Assembly (NCBI GenBank): GCA_910575725.1 | Contig: CAJTFE010000001.1 | Location: 62,001 to 126,000, forward strand | Origin: Clostridia bacterium | GTDB taxonomy: Bacteria; Bacillota; Clostridia; Lachnospirales; Lachnospiraceae | Length of the DNA: 64,000 nt | Direction: 5' to 3' | Shown: positions 25,120 through 34,683 of the stretch, in pieces | Layout: the number at the start of each line of letters is the position of its first letter | How positions within the stretch are numbered: the first letter of the stretch is position 1 | The notes under the pieces: generated by a model | Seen by the model: the letters and a program-made list of their open reading frames with translations, nothing else | Told to the model about the DNA's origin: nothing | Databases searched by the model: none | Program-made: the position numbers and the translations under genes

Positions 25120-25150
25120 AAGCGTTGAAGAATAAAGTAGAGGAAAAGTT

Positions 25151-26020
25151 ATGTTGGAGAACACAGATACGCCACAGGAAATAGAAGCAATTACAGAGGA
25201 AATAGACCGATTTCAACGATATATTGACGAGTATCTGCCAGGAGTCGTAGCTTTCGGCCTGCGTGTGCTGATGGCCCTTCTTGTATTCTTTATAGGTTCC
25301 CGGCTCATTAAGCTTCTGCGGCGCATTGTGCGACGTTCCATGGAGCGGGCCGGGGCGGACGTGGGTCTGGTACAATTTATAGACTCCCTGCTAAAGGCAT
25401 TGCTGTACTTTGTACTGGTGATGCTCATAGCCTCCGGCTTCGGAGTGGACACCACTTCCGTAGTGGCCTTGGCAGGATCCGCAGGTCTGGCAGCAGGCCT
25501 GGCTCTCCAGGGCAGCCTGGCCAACTTCGCGGGCGGCGTTCTGCTTCTTATGGTGAAGCCCTTTAAGGTGGGGGACTATATTATTCAGGGAGATCTGGAG
25601 GGAACGGTTTCGGAGATTCAGATGATCTACACCTGTCTGCTGACCCCGGACAACCGGAAGGTGGTGATTCCAAACGGTAAGCTGGCTGACAACAGCCTTA
25701 TCAATGCAACAGCCCAGGAAAAGCGGCGTCTCGACATTGATGTGGGAATCTCCTACACGGCAGATTTGAGAAAGGCTAAAGAAACAAGCATGGAGCTTTT
25801 GGAGAGGGAAGAGCGCGTGCTGAAAGAAGAGGAGCGTTTGACGGTAGTCTCCGAACTGGCGGACAGCGCTGTGATTCTGAAGCTGCGCTTCTGGGTGAAG
25901 CCGGAGGATTACTGGAACGTAAAGTGGGATATGACAGAGGCAGTGAAGCTTGCTTTTGACGCAGAAGGGATTGAGATTCCCTTTCAGCAGATGGATGTGC
26001 ATATCCGGGAAGAAGCATAG
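25151..26020 (+). CDS. mscS: MscS-family small-conductance mechanosensitive channel
   Basis: The 289-residue protein has an N-terminal helix, three membrane segments (about 30-52, 77-97 and the pore helix 103-130, with alternating Gly/Ala in AGSAGLAAGLALQGSLANFA), and the MscS beta domain PFKVGDYI, VVIPNGKLADNSL. It releases solutes from the cytoplasm on hypo-osmotic shock. It lies 32 bp after glgB and is probably in the same transcript. Confidence 0.9.
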   Translation: MLENTDTPQEIEAITEEIDRFQRYIDEYLPGVVAFGLRVLMALLVFFIGSRLIKLLRRIVRRSMERAGADVGLVQFIDSLLKALLYFVLVMLIASGFGVDTTSVVALAGSAGLAAGLALQGSLANFAGGVLLLMVKPFKVGDYIIQGDLEGTVSEIQMIYTCLLTPDNRKVVIPNGKLADNSLINATAQEKRRLDIDVGISYTADLRKAKETSMELLEREERVLKEEERLTVVSELADSAVILKLRFWVKPEDYWNVKWDMTEAVKLAFDAEGIEIPFQQMDVHIREEA

Positions 26021-26130
26021 AACGAATTTTGCTGTGGCAGCTCAATGCTAAGAGGGAGCATATTTTGCAATAGGACACAGTGTGAAGCATCTATTGTTTT
26101 AAACATAATAAACAGAAAGGATGAAAATTT

Positions 26131-26484
26131 ATGAGTCAGACAGGAAAAGAGTATGTAATGGAAAAGGCAAGGGAGCTGATGGATGCCCATACCTGCTGCG
26201 CGGAAGCAAGAGAGGCGGCACAGGCGTGGTTAGATGCCATCGGGACGGACAAGGAAGCAGAGATGGCAGAGAATCTGATTGCGGAGCTAGAGGAAGATTT
26301 GATGCCGGTAGAGCAGCTGATCGCCTTTGCCGAATCCGAGGTGGGCGCAGGTGTTTTCGGGGACAAGGCAGGAGAGGTGGCTGCTCATGGCAGGGCAATC
26401 AGAGAGGCCGGCGGAAAATACTGCGATTGCCCGGCTTGTGCGGCAGTGGAGGCAATTTTAGAGAAAAAGGGAGAGCTTCTGTAA
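26131..26484 (+). CDS. Small helical protein with CxC/CxxC cysteines, conserved in Clostridia
   Basis: The ATG at 26131 follows AAAGGATG. The 117-residue product is acidic and helical with a Cys pair near residues 22-23 (HTCCAEAREAA) and a C-terminal CDCPAC motif. I recall homologues in gut Clostridia that carry the misleading name Hsp90-like chaperone, yet no Hsp90 domain is present. The C-x-C-x-x-C cluster could bind a metal or sense redox state. Function unknown. Confidence 0.65.
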   Translation: MSQTGKEYVMEKARELMDAHTCCAEAREAAQAWLDAIGTDKEAEMAENLIAELEEDLMPVEQLIAFAESEVGAGVFGDKAGEVAAHGRAIREAGGKYCDCPACAAVEAILEKKGELL

Positions 26485-26512
26485 GCCGCATAACAGACGG
26501 GACAGGCTGTTT

Positions 26513-27466
26513 CTATACCATCCAGTACTTTTTTAAATATTCCTCCGCTGTTTCAGGTGAAAGACAGAGACGGCGGATCAGCCTGGAGGAGGTTTCTTCT
26601 CTGGAACGGGAATCCTCCAGGCACATTTCAATGAGGGCTTTTGCACCCTGTTCTATACCTTGTTCTATGCCTTGCTTTATACCTAACTCCATTCCTTTTT
26701 TCTGGCCTTCCTCTCGGCCTCGTTTCAGATTGTAGTCCATTAGATAATTGTGATCCCGAATGGCTTTTTCCCTAGCCTCGTATTCCAGGCGTTTTTCTTC
26801 GTCCGCACTGATATCTATTAGACGTTCATAGGCTTTTTCCACTTGTGGACTTGCCTCTGCTGCCATTTCGAATTCCTCCTTTTGTTCCGCATTGAAAAAA
26901 CGGGCCCAATTCAAAAGCTCGGTACTGGGATAATTTCGCTCTTTAAGCTTGGGAAGCTCCAGGATATGGATTTCAAGCTTATCCGTATACAGCTGGCGTC
27001 TGTGATCCTCCCAGAGATGAAAACAGGAGTAAAATTCTTCCTCTTCCTCAAAGAGCACAAAATCCAGAATCCCCACATGGATGCATTTCTTAAGCACTTC
27101 ATAGCTTTCGCCTTTGTGAATCTCTCCTGTAAACATCTTGGCCAGATAGAAGATAGAACGTTCCGGCCACAAGGGAAAAGGCGCAAGCTGAATTTCCAGA
27201 TCCATCTGGCTTTCTTTTCTTGAGGCGGTGTTATCTGCCTCTTTTATCTGTTCGTAAACGGAAACACGGATATCCAGGATTCCAAGCTTATCCTCTGGAT
27301 GATTTTTTCTTAAATGTGTGGGCAGAAGCTTTGTCCACGCAATTTCTTCCAGCCTGATGCCTAACAATGCGGAGATAAATCCCTTCCGAACCTCTGCATC
27401 CTCCATTAGTTCCTTGAAGCAGAAGTCTACCTTTGGTTTCATTAAAAATGTTTGTTCACAATTCAA
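26513..27466 (-). CDS. Rpn-family nuclease/transposase-like protein (PD-(D/E)XK)
   Basis: A TTG at 27466 preceded by GGAGAA is the likely start (ATG 27442 is the alternative). The 317-residue product opens with MKPKVDFCFKELM, then LDIRVSVYEQ and DLEIQLAPF, which form the PD-(D/E)XK core (Asp, then E-x-Q), followed by a helical region and a C-terminal GIEQGIEQG repeat and helix. Rpn proteins are putative recombination-promoting DNases. It converges with the small Cys-rich gene. Confidence 0.8.
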   Translation of the reverse strand: MNCEQTFLMKPKVDFCFKELMEDAEVRKGFISALLGIRLEEIAWTKLLPTHLRKNHPEDKLGILDIRVSVYEQIKEADNTASRKESQMDLEIQLAPFPLWPERSIFYLAKMFTGEIHKGESYEVLKKCIHVGILDFVLFEEEEEFYSCFHLWEDHRRQLYTDKLEIHILELPKLKERNYPSTELLNWARFFNAEQKEEFEMAAEASPQVEKAYERLIDISADEEKRLEYEAREKAIRDHNYLMDYNLKRGREEGQKKGMELGIKQGIEQGIEQGAKALIEMCLEDSRSREETSSRLIRRLCLSPETAEEYLKKYWMV

Positions 27467-27571
27467 TACTGTGTTCTCCTTTCCTTGCTCTGCTTGTGTT
27501 TTCCGAGCATAAAGGTGTATGCCCAGGACACTTTTTGAAAGAAAGATATGAACAGCAGTAAATCTGCTTTT

Positions 27572-27600
27572 ATTATAAGAGATTTCCCTCGCAGATACAA
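27572..27600 (-). promoter_or_regulatory. Promoter of the Rpn-family gene
   Basis: On the minus strand, -35 TTGTAT (27595-27600) and -10 TATAAT (27572-27577) with a 17-nt spacer, ~105 bp before the start codon. Confidence 0.55.
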
Positions 27601-27801
27601 TATCTTTCTTTCCCTGTTACCTTTGGTTTTATCTCATGGATTTTTTTGACGAAAACGTCGGAATATTTCTTAGAATCCCTGGATAGGAACAGTATATAAC
27701 AAATTTTTCCAATTGACAAGCGGTTTTTTTACATTGATGAAAATGAAAAGGGATAAAAATTTTTCGGCAGGGAAAGGCCGGCTGTATTTGGAATCTTTTT
27801 C

Positions 27802-27986
27802 TTGCAAATCCCACCTCCATTCACTATAATAAAGCAGGCAGCGTATGATAGCGTTCGGCGCAGCTGGGCTGGCTGTTTATTGAAGGCCCCTTAGGGAACA
27901 AGGCGAATACCTACTTGTTTCCTGAGGGTATTGTACTGTATGGGTATTACGGAACTTTGGAACTTTGAATAGGAGGCAGGAACAAA
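27802..27986 (+). promoter_or_regulatory. Strong promoter and structured ~150-nt leader of miaA
   Basis: TTGCAA (27802-27807), 17-nt spacer and TATAAT (27825-27830) give a transcript starting near 27837. The leader contains AGGGAACAAG/CTTGTTTCCT (27893-27925) overlapping GAATACCT/AGGGTATT, two pairings that could be mutually exclusive. It ends in a family-A repeat tail (27945-27977, TATTACGGAACT... AATAGGAGG) that supplies the ribosome site. The 27601-27801 stretch holds nothing I can support. Confidence 0.5.
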
Positions 27987-28934
27987 ATGAAGGCTCCCCT
28001 TGTGATTCTCACCGGCCCTACGGCCGCAGGCAAGACAAAGCTTTCCGTTGCGCTGGCAAAGGCCATAGACGGGGAGATCATATCGGCGGATTCCATGCAG
28101 GTCTACCGCCATATGGACATCGGCTCTGCAAAAATCCGGCCGGAGGAGATGGAAGGGATTCCCCACCACCTCATCGACATCTTAGAGCCGGAGGAAGAAT
28201 TCAACGTAGTGCGCTTCCAGACCTTGGCCAAGGAGGCGGCGGCGCAGATCTATGAAAGAAACCGGATCCCTATTGTGGCGGGAGGAACCGGCTTCTATAT
28301 CCAGGCCCTTCTCTACGATATTGATTTTACGGAAAATGAAGAGCATCCCAAGATACGCTCTGAGCTGGAAGAACTTGCAAAGGAAAAGGGAGCAGAATTT
28401 CTTCACCAGATGCTTAGAGAAGCAGATCCGAAAGGGGCAAAACAGATTCATGCCAACAATGTAAAGCGTGTGATCCGCGCCCTGGAGTACTACCGGCTGA
28501 CGGGAGAGCGGATGTCTGAGCACAACGAGGCGCAGCAGAAGAAAGAAAGTCCTTATAACGGGGCGTATTTTGTGCTGAATGATGAGAGAGAGCATCTTTA
28601 CCAGAGGATTGACGCCAGGGTGGATACAATGCTGGAAGAGGGACTTCTGGAGGAAGTAAAAGCCCTTAAGGCCATGGGCTTAAGCAGGGGGATGGTCTCT
28701 ATGCAGGGGCTTGGCTATAAGGAGCTGCTTTCCTATCTGGAAGGGGAGCTTAGCTTTTCGGAAGCCGTAAGAATTCTGAAACGGGATACGCGCCATTTTG
28801 CCAAGCGGCAGCTAACCTGGTTTCGCCGGGAACGGGATGTCATCTGGCTCAATCAGCCTGATTTTCAGTACGATCAGGAAAGGATCCTGGAAAGAATCCT
28901 GGAAGTGTTAAAGCAAAAAGGAATATATGGATAG
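27987..28934 (+). CDS. miaA: tRNA dimethylallyltransferase MiaA
   Basis: This 315-residue protein has the P-loop GPTAAGKT (10-17), SADSMQVYRHMDIGSAK, HHLIDI, GGTGFYIQAL and the C-terminal KRDTRHFAKRQLTWFR. MiaA adds a dimethylallyl group to A37 of tRNAs reading UNN codons. ATG at 27987 is preceded by AGGAGG. Confidence 0.94.
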   Translation: MKAPLVILTGPTAAGKTKLSVALAKAIDGEIISADSMQVYRHMDIGSAKIRPEEMEGIPHHLIDILEPEEEFNVVRFQTLAKEAAAQIYERNRIPIVAGGTGFYIQALLYDIDFTENEEHPKIRSELEELAKEKGAEFLHQMLREADPKGAKQIHANNVKRVIRALEYYRLTGERMSEHNEAQQKKESPYNGAYFVLNDEREHLYQRIDARVDTMLEEGLLEEVKALKAMGLSRGMVSMQGLGYKELLSYLEGELSFSEAVRILKRDTRHFAKRQLTWFRRERDVIWLNQPDFQYDQERILERILEVLKQKGIYG

Positions 28935-29080
28935 TACCCTGCAGGTACAATGCACACTTTCGGGCCGGCCTTCGTTAAGGCATGCCTTAGGGGTATCCCA
29001 TTTATGAATGTCTCTTTGAGGCTGGCGGACTTTGTCCGGTAAGGAATGTAATGCTATACTGGAAGAAATGGAGATTATGT

Positions 29081-30364
29081 ATGAGAGAAACAGACGCCCT
29101 CTACCAGGAAATGGGAATCAGCCAGCAGGTTCTGGCCTTTGGCGCCCAGGTAGAAGCAGAATTGAAGGAGCGTTTTGACGCTATAGAAGAAAACGTGGAA
29201 TACAACCAGATGAAGGTTCTTCATGCTATGCAGAAAAACCATGTGGAAGCGGCCTGCTTTGCAGCCACCAGCGGTTACGGCTACAACGATCTGGGACGGG
29301 ACAAGCTGGAGGCAGTCTATGCAGATGTGTTCCACACAGAAGCAGCACTGGTGCGTCCCCAGATCGCCTGCGGCACCCATGCCCTGGCCGTGGCCCTTTC
29401 CGGGAATCTGAGACCGGGAGACGAACTGCTCTCCCCGGTTGGAAAGCCTTATGATACCCTGGAGGAAGTGATCGGAATCCGGCCGTCTATCGGTTCTCTT
29501 GCCGAGTACGGGGTATCTTACCGCCAGGTGGATCTGCTGGAGGATGGCAGCTTCGACTATCCGGCCATTGAAAAGGCATTGAATGAGCGCACGCGCCTGG
29601 TGACGATTCAGCGCTCCAAGGGCTATCAGACACGGCCCACCCTCTCTGTAAAACGAATCGGGGAGCTGATTGCATTCATCAAGGAAAGAAATCCCCATGT
29701 GATCTGCATGGTGGATAACTGTTACGGAGAATTTGTAGAGCCCATGGAGCCGACAGACGTGGGAGCGGATCTCTGCGTAGGCTCTCTTATCAAGAATCCC
29801 GGCGGCGGTCTTGCGCCCATCGGCGGCTATATTGCAGGAAAAGAGGCTTACGTGGAGAGGGCGGCTTACCGCCTGACTTCCCCTGGGCTTGGCAGGGAGG
29901 TTGGAGCCTCCCTGGGAGTTATGACCAGCTTTTACCAGGGCTTATTCCTGGCCCCCACAGTCGTGGGCGGGGCCTTGAAGGGAGCCGTCTTTGCAGCCAA
30001 TCTTTATGAAAAGCTGGGCTTTCCTGTTGTGCCAAATGGCAGTGAAAGCCGGCACGATATCATCCAGGCCGTGACCTTTGGAAATCCGGAGGGCGTGATT
30101 GCATTCTGCAAGGGGATTCAGGCAGCTGCGCCTGTGGACAGCTACGTGACTCCGGAGCCCTGGGCTATGCCCGGCTATGACAGCGACGTGATTATGGCGG
30201 CGGGCGCCTTTGTGCAGGGCTCCTCCATTGAGCTCTCGGCGGACGGCCCCATTAAACCGCCCTATGCCGTGTATTTCCAGGGAGGACTGACCTGGCAGCA
30301 TGCGAAGTTCGGAATTCTCATGTCCATGCAGAAGCTGTATGAGGCAGGACTGGTGAAGCTATAG
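29081..30364 (+). CDS. Methionine gamma-lyase family PLP enzyme (YnbB/Alr type)
   Basis: The ATG at 29081 follows GGAGA; an in-frame ATG at 29051 lacks one. The 427-residue fold-type I PLP protein has the cofactor Lys in SLIKNPGGGLAPIGGYIAG. Its members sit next to miaA or glnR in many Firmicutes and are labelled methionine gamma-lyase or aluminium-resistance proteins, but activity has rarely been shown. The conserved pairing with miaA is seen here too. Confidence 0.88.
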   Translation: MRETDALYQEMGISQQVLAFGAQVEAELKERFDAIEENVEYNQMKVLHAMQKNHVEAACFAATSGYGYNDLGRDKLEAVYADVFHTEAALVRPQIACGTHALAVALSGNLRPGDELLSPVGKPYDTLEEVIGIRPSIGSLAEYGVSYRQVDLLEDGSFDYPAIEKALNERTRLVTIQRSKGYQTRPTLSVKRIGELIAFIKERNPHVICMVDNCYGEFVEPMEPTDVGADLCVGSLIKNPGGGLAPIGGYIAGKEAYVERAAYRLTSPGLGREVGASLGVMTSFYQGLFLAPTVVGGALKGAVFAANLYEKLGFPVVPNGSESRHDIIQAVTFGNPEGVIAFCKGIQAAAPVDSYVTPEPWAMPGYDSDVIMAAGAFVQGSSIELSADGPIKPPYAVYFQGGLTWQHAKFGILMSMQKLYEAGLVKL

Positions 30365-30387
30365 TTTGAGCAAGGGGATGAGGACAT

Positions 30388-31608
30388 ATGAGACAGGTAC
30401 TTATTATAGGAGGCGGAGCCTCGGGCCTGATGGCCGCTGTCAGCGCAGCCCGGGCCGGAGCAAAGGTGACGGTGCTGGAGCAGAATAAGCAGGCCGGAAA
30501 GAAGCTTCTGGCCACAGGCAACGGGCGCTGCAATCTGACCAACCGGGATCAGACACTGTCCTGTTACCGCGGCAGCTCCCCGGAATTTATACAGACAGCG
30601 CTGGATGCCTTCGGGCTCTCCCAGACATTGGAATTCTTTTACAGCCTTGGAATTGTGATAAGAGACCGGGACGGGTATCTTTATCCCTACAGTGATCAGG
30701 CTTCCTCCGTTGTGGAGGTTCTGCGCATGGAGGCAGAACGTCAGAGGGTCAAGCTTGCGCTGAATACAAGGGTACAAAAGATTCGCCTGGAAAAGGAAGG
30801 TTTTCTGGCGGAAACTCCCGGATGGAGCTATGTGGGAGATGCCTTGATCCTGGCGGCCGGTTCCTGCGCAGCTCCCGAGACCGGCTCGGACGGAAGCGGT
30901 TATTCCTTTGCCAGAGCCCTGGGACATAAGGTAATAGAACCTTTGCCGGCCCTTGTTCAGCTCCGGACCAAAGATCCGGCCTTTCCAAAGCTTAAGGGGA
31001 TCCGCATGGAGGCAGACGTGGCTCTTTATTCAGAAGGAACACTGCTGGCCAGGGATCAGGGTGAGGTTCAGTTTACGGAATACGGCTTGTCGGGAATTCC
31101 TGTATTCCAGGTAAGCCGTTATGGCGTGAGGGCGCTGCGCCAGGGAAAGAAGGTTCAGGTTCTTCTGAATCTGCTGCCCTTTTTAAAAGAGGGAGAGGCG
31201 GACGCTTTCTGGCAGGAGCGGATTCTGGCAGGAGCGTGCAAAAGCGCTGGACAGCTTCTGGTGGGGCTGTTTCCCAGGAAAATGGCAGACTGCCTCCTAA
31301 AGAGGGCCAAAATCTCCGCTGATCAGACAGCCGGGACATTCACAGACCGGGAGCGGAAGGCTCTGGTATCGGCCTGTACCGCTTTTGAGGTGGAGATATC
31401 AGCCGGCAACGGCTTCGACCGGGCGCAGGTCTGCAGCGGAGGCGTGGATACAAGGGAAGTGAACCCGAAAACCATGGAATCCCGGAAGGTGCAAAACCTT
31501 TACTTTGCCGGCGAGCTTCTGGATGTGGACGGAGCCTGCGGCGGCTACAACCTGCAATGGGCCTGGACCAGCGGCCGCCTGGCCGGGATACATGCCGCTG
31601 GAAATTGA
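30388..31608 (+). CDS. HI0933/BaiN-family flavoprotein
   Basis: The 406-residue protein starts with the FAD-binding motif IIGGGASGLMAA (6-17), then GKKLLATGNGRCNLTN and a C-terminal GELLDVDGACGGYNLQWAW. HI0933-type flavoproteins include BaiN of bile acid metabolism, but most are uncharacterised oxidoreductases. The final codons GCT GGA AAT TGA fall inside the family-A repeat that follows, so the C-terminus was supplied by the repeat. Confidence 0.88.
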   Translation: MRQVLIIGGGASGLMAAVSAARAGAKVTVLEQNKQAGKKLLATGNGRCNLTNRDQTLSCYRGSSPEFIQTALDAFGLSQTLEFFYSLGIVIRDRDGYLYPYSDQASSVVEVLRMEAERQRVKLALNTRVQKIRLEKEGFLAETPGWSYVGDALILAAGSCAAPETGSDGSGYSFARALGHKVIEPLPALVQLRTKDPAFPKLKGIRMEADVALYSEGTLLARDQGEVQFTEYGLSGIPVFQVSRYGVRALRQGKKVQVLLNLLPFLKEGEADAFWQERILAGACKSAGQLLVGLFPRKMADCLLKRAKISADQTAGTFTDRERKALVSACTAFEVEISAGNGFDRAQVCSGGVDTREVNPKTMESRKVQNLYFAGELLDVDGACGGYNLQWAWTSGRLAGIHAAGN

Positions 31609-31760
31609 TTTCATACGAGTGCATTGAAAAAGATATTACGGAACTGGAATCAGTAATATCTTTTGCAATACACAAATCGATTTCCGGGCACATGTTTTTT
31701 GTGACTGGAAATTGATTTCAACCCAGTGTATTGAAAAAGATATTACGGTACTGGAATAGG
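31597..31760 (+). repeat. Family-A palindromic repeat, 1.5 copies (locus 2)
   Basis: A right-half copy (31597-31652) is followed by a full unit whose hairpin spans 31653-31746 (GTAATATCT/AGATATTAC outer arms, AAATCGATTTCC/GGAAATTGATTT inner arms with one G-T). Boundaries GGAACTGG (31640) and GGTACTGG (31747) are 107 nt apart. It covers the stop of the upstream gene and ends in GGAATAGGAAAG, the ribosome site of the next gene. Confidence 0.85.
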
Positions 31761-31770
31761 AAAGAAATTT

Positions 31771-33387
31771 ATGATACGCATTCAACAAGTAAAACTGGCC
31801 ATAGGCCATACAAGAGAAGAATTGGAGCAAAAACTCTGCCAGGAGCTGAAGCTTTCCAGGGAGGGTCTTTTACACTATGAGATCCGCAAGCAATCCATCG
31901 ACGCCAGGAAAAAGCCCATCCAGTATGTTTACACCGTAGACGTACAGGTAAGGGAAGAAGCCCGTGCCCTGAGACGGGCCCGGAATCCCAAAGCATCCCA
32001 GGCAGAGATTCACCCCTATCAGTTTCCTAAGCCGGGATGCAAGCCCCTGAACCATCCCCCTGTAGTGGTGGGAAGCGGCCCGGCAGGTCTTTTCTGCGGC
32101 CTGATGCTGGCAAAGGCGGGCTATTGCCCTATTATTCTGGAGAGGGGGAAACCGGCCCGGGAGCGGAAAAAAACGGTGGAGCATTTCTGGAGTACGGGAG
32201 AGCTTGACCCAGGTTCCAATGTTCAGTTCGGGGAGGGCGGCGCCGGAACCTTTTCCGACGGAAAGCTCAATACACTGGTAAAGGATACGGGCGGCCGGAA
32301 CCGCCTGGTACTTGAGACTTTTGTGAAGGCCGGGGCTCCCAAAGAGATTCTCTGGCAGAATAAACCCCACCTGGGGACAGACTTACTGATAGGCATTGTA
32401 GAGAACATACGCCGTCAAATAGAAGCCCTGGGAGGACAGATCCGGTTTGAGAGCCGGATGACAGACTTGAGCTTAAGGGAAGGCCGCGTGGAACGCATAG
32501 AGGCGGTGTGCAGTCAGGGAACAAAGGAAGAAACCTATGAGCTGGAAACGGACGTTCTCATACTTGCGCCGGGCCACAGTGCCCGGGATACCTTTCGGAT
32601 GCTTTGGGAAAAAGGAATTCCCATGGAGCAGAAATCCTTTGCTGTGGGCGTCCGCATGGAGCATCCCCAGGAAATGATTAATTTCAGCCAATATGGGACA
32701 GACTATCCAAAGGAGCTTCCGGCCGCTTCCTATAAACTGGCGCGAAAGGTTTCCGGCAGCCGCGGGGTCTACTCCTTTTGCATGTGTCCCGGGGGCTATG
32801 TGGTCAATGCATCTTCGGAGGAAGGCGCTTTGGCCGTGAACGGCATGAGCTATCAGGCCAGAGACGGACGCAATGCCAACAGCGCCATGGTAGTGACCGT
32901 GGGAGAAAAGGATTTTGGCAGCAGCCATGTGCTGGCAGGCATGGAATTTCAGAGGAAGCTTGAGAAAGCGGCCTTCCTGGCAGGAGAGGGCCGGGTTCCC
33001 CTGCAGCTTCTGAAGGATTTCTGCCAGGGCACAGTAAGCAAAGCCCTGGGCGATGTGGAGCCTTCCATCAAGGGCGCCTGGGCCTTTGGCAATGTAAGGG
33101 GAATTTTCCCTAAGGAGCTCTCCCGGGCTTTGGAGGAAGGAATCCTGGGCTGTGAGCAGATTCTTCCGGGCTTTACCAGAGGAGACGCACTCTTAAGCGG
33201 AGTGGAAAGCCGCACCTCATCACCCATCCGGATTCCCAGGGATTCCCGGATGGAGAGCGCCATAGGAGGACTGTATCCCTGCGGCGAGGGAGCCGGTTAT
33301 GCGGGAGGAATCACCTCTGCGGCCATGGACGGCATTAAGACTGCCGAGGCAGTGATCGGGCGGTACGCTCCTGGAAAAGGAAGGTAA
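31771..33387 (+). CDS. Uncharacterised FAD-dependent dehydrogenase (COG2509)
   Basis: The 538-residue protein has an N-terminal ~85-residue extension of the COG2509 type, then VVVGSGPAGLFCG (FAD-binding), GGAGTFSDGKLNTL and the C-terminal YPCGEGAGYAGGITSAAMDG. These proteins are common in Clostridia and their substrate is unknown. It follows the HI0933-type flavoprotein across a repeat element. Confidence 0.85.
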   Translation: MIRIQQVKLAIGHTREELEQKLCQELKLSREGLLHYEIRKQSIDARKKPIQYVYTVDVQVREEARALRRARNPKASQAEIHPYQFPKPGCKPLNHPPVVVGSGPAGLFCGLMLAKAGYCPIILERGKPARERKKTVEHFWSTGELDPGSNVQFGEGGAGTFSDGKLNTLVKDTGGRNRLVLETFVKAGAPKEILWQNKPHLGTDLLIGIVENIRRQIEALGGQIRFESRMTDLSLREGRVERIEAVCSQGTKEETYELETDVLILAPGHSARDTFRMLWEKGIPMEQKSFAVGVRMEHPQEMINFSQYGTDYPKELPAASYKLARKVSGSRGVYSFCMCPGGYVVNASSEEGALAVNGMSYQARDGRNANSAMVVTVGEKDFGSSHVLAGMEFQRKLEKAAFLAGEGRVPLQLLKDFCQGTVSKALGDVEPSIKGAWAFGNVRGIFPKELSRALEEGILGCEQILPGFTRGDALLSGVESRTSSPIRIPRDSRMESAIGGLYPCGEGAGYAGGITSAAMDGIKTAEAVIGRYAPGKGR

Positions 33388-33492
33388 AGGCTTGCAATTG
33401 CTGAAAAATACTGTAAAAATATGACGAAAATGAGCAGAAAAACTTAAGATTTCTTCTCTATACAAGTGATTTTGTTTATGCTATTATATAAG

Positions 33493-33520
33493 TTGACCTA
33501 ATACTGAGGAATGGTATTAA
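33493..33520 (+). promoter_or_regulatory. Promoter upstream of the shape/division gene run
   Basis: TTGACC (33493-33498), 16-nt spacer, TATTAA (33515-33520). It is the only good match in the ~205-bp gap before the DUF4321 gene and probably serves that gene, radC and the mre genes. Confidence 0.5.
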
Positions 33521-33592
33521 TTTACAGATATTGAAGATTATGTAAACAAAAACCGGGGATTCCCTGGTGAAAATGCAGAAGATGGAGGGGTT

Positions 33593-33844
33593 ATGAAGTC
33601 AAAAAATGGCTGGGTGCTGCTGATCATGCTGCTGTCAGGGATTGTTCTGGGAGGATTTATCGGGATGCTGACGGCCAATGTATCGGGCTTAAGCTGGCTG
33701 AATTATGGACAGAGCTTCGGGCTGGAAAGCCCGGTTGTCCTGAATCTTGGGCTGCTGGTATTGACCTTCGGCCTTACCATTCAGATTTCCATTGCCAGCA
33801 TTATCGGCGTTGTGCTTGCAATCATTGTTTATCGGAAGCTGTAA
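33593..33844 (+). CDS. DUF4321 small membrane protein
   Basis: This 83-residue protein has two hydrophobic segments (about 7-27 and 48-78) joined by a short loop, the DUF4321 pattern. DUF4321 genes usually precede radC and mreB in Clostridia, as here. GATGGAGGGG gives a good ribosome site. Function unknown. Confidence 0.8.
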   Translation: MKSKNGWVLLIMLLSGIVLGGFIGMLTANVSGLSWLNYGQSFGLESPVVLNLGLLVLTFGLTIQISIASIIGVVLAIIVYRKL

Positions 33845-33930
33845 GAACTGCTCTGAATATTTGGAGATCTGAACAATTTTTAAGCGCCGTATCCGAAGCC
33901 GGACTGCCTGGAGAGCGGAAAGGAAGACGG

Positions 33931-34659
33931 ATGAAGGCAACCATGAAGGAATTATACGAGGGAGAACGGCCTTATGAGAAGTGCTTAACCTGCGGATCAA
34001 AAGCCCTTTCGGATAAGGAGCTTCTGGCAGTGCTGCTGCGGACAGGCACGGCGGGAGAGAACGCCCTTGAGCTGGCCGGCCGGATCTTGAACCTCCCGGG
34101 CTACCAGGGGCTTGCCGGCTTTGGCAGGATTCCTATGGAGCGCCTCTTAAAGCTTAAGGGCGTTGGAAAGGTAAAAGCGGTACAGCTGAAATGCGCCGCG
34201 GAGCTGGCCTTGCGTATGGCCAAGGCTGCAGCGGGAGAGCGGCTCTGCCTGAAAAGTCCGGCAACCATTGCCGACTACTTTATGGAGGAGCTTCGCTATG
34301 AGGAACAGGAGCAGTTGATCGTTCTGTTTCTGGATACAAGAAACAGGCTTTTAAAGGAAAAGCTGATGTTTAAGGGAACGGTGAACGCATCCCTGGCATC
34401 GCCCCGGGAGATTTTTCTGGAAGCCCTGGAGGTGCATGCAGTACATGTGGTTCTGGTACACAATCATCCCAGCGGGGATCCGGCTCCCAGTCAGGAGGAT
34501 ATCCAGATCACACAACGGATTTGCTATGCAGGAGAGCTTCTCGGCATCCGGCTTTTGGATCATGTGATTATCGGGGACGGCTGTTACTGCAGCCTTAAGG
34601 AATTGGAGATCCTGCCGGAAGGAAAAGAAGAACAGAAGGTCTGTATGGCAGACGGATGA
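33931..34659 (+). CDS. radC: DNA repair protein RadC (JAB-domain, UPF0758)
   Basis: The 242-residue protein has an N-terminal helix-hairpin-helix region (LLKLKGVGKVKAVQLKCAAE) and a C-terminal JAB/MPN domain with HNHPSGDPAPSQED, the metal-binding His-x-His...Asp set. Despite its name the molecular role is unsettled. Next to mreB, as in many Firmicutes. Confidence 0.93.
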   Translation: MKATMKELYEGERPYEKCLTCGSKALSDKELLAVLLRTGTAGENALELAGRILNLPGYQGLAGFGRIPMERLLKLKGVGKVKAVQLKCAAELALRMAKAAAGERLCLKSPATIADYFMEELRYEEQEQLIVLFLDTRNRLLKEKLMFKGTVNASLASPREIFLEALEVHAVHVVLVHNHPSGDPAPSQEDIQITQRICYAGELLGIRLLDHVIIGDGCYCSLKELEILPEGKEEQKVCMADG

Positions 34660-34683
34660 ACAGAAGAAGGAGAGGAAAACGAA

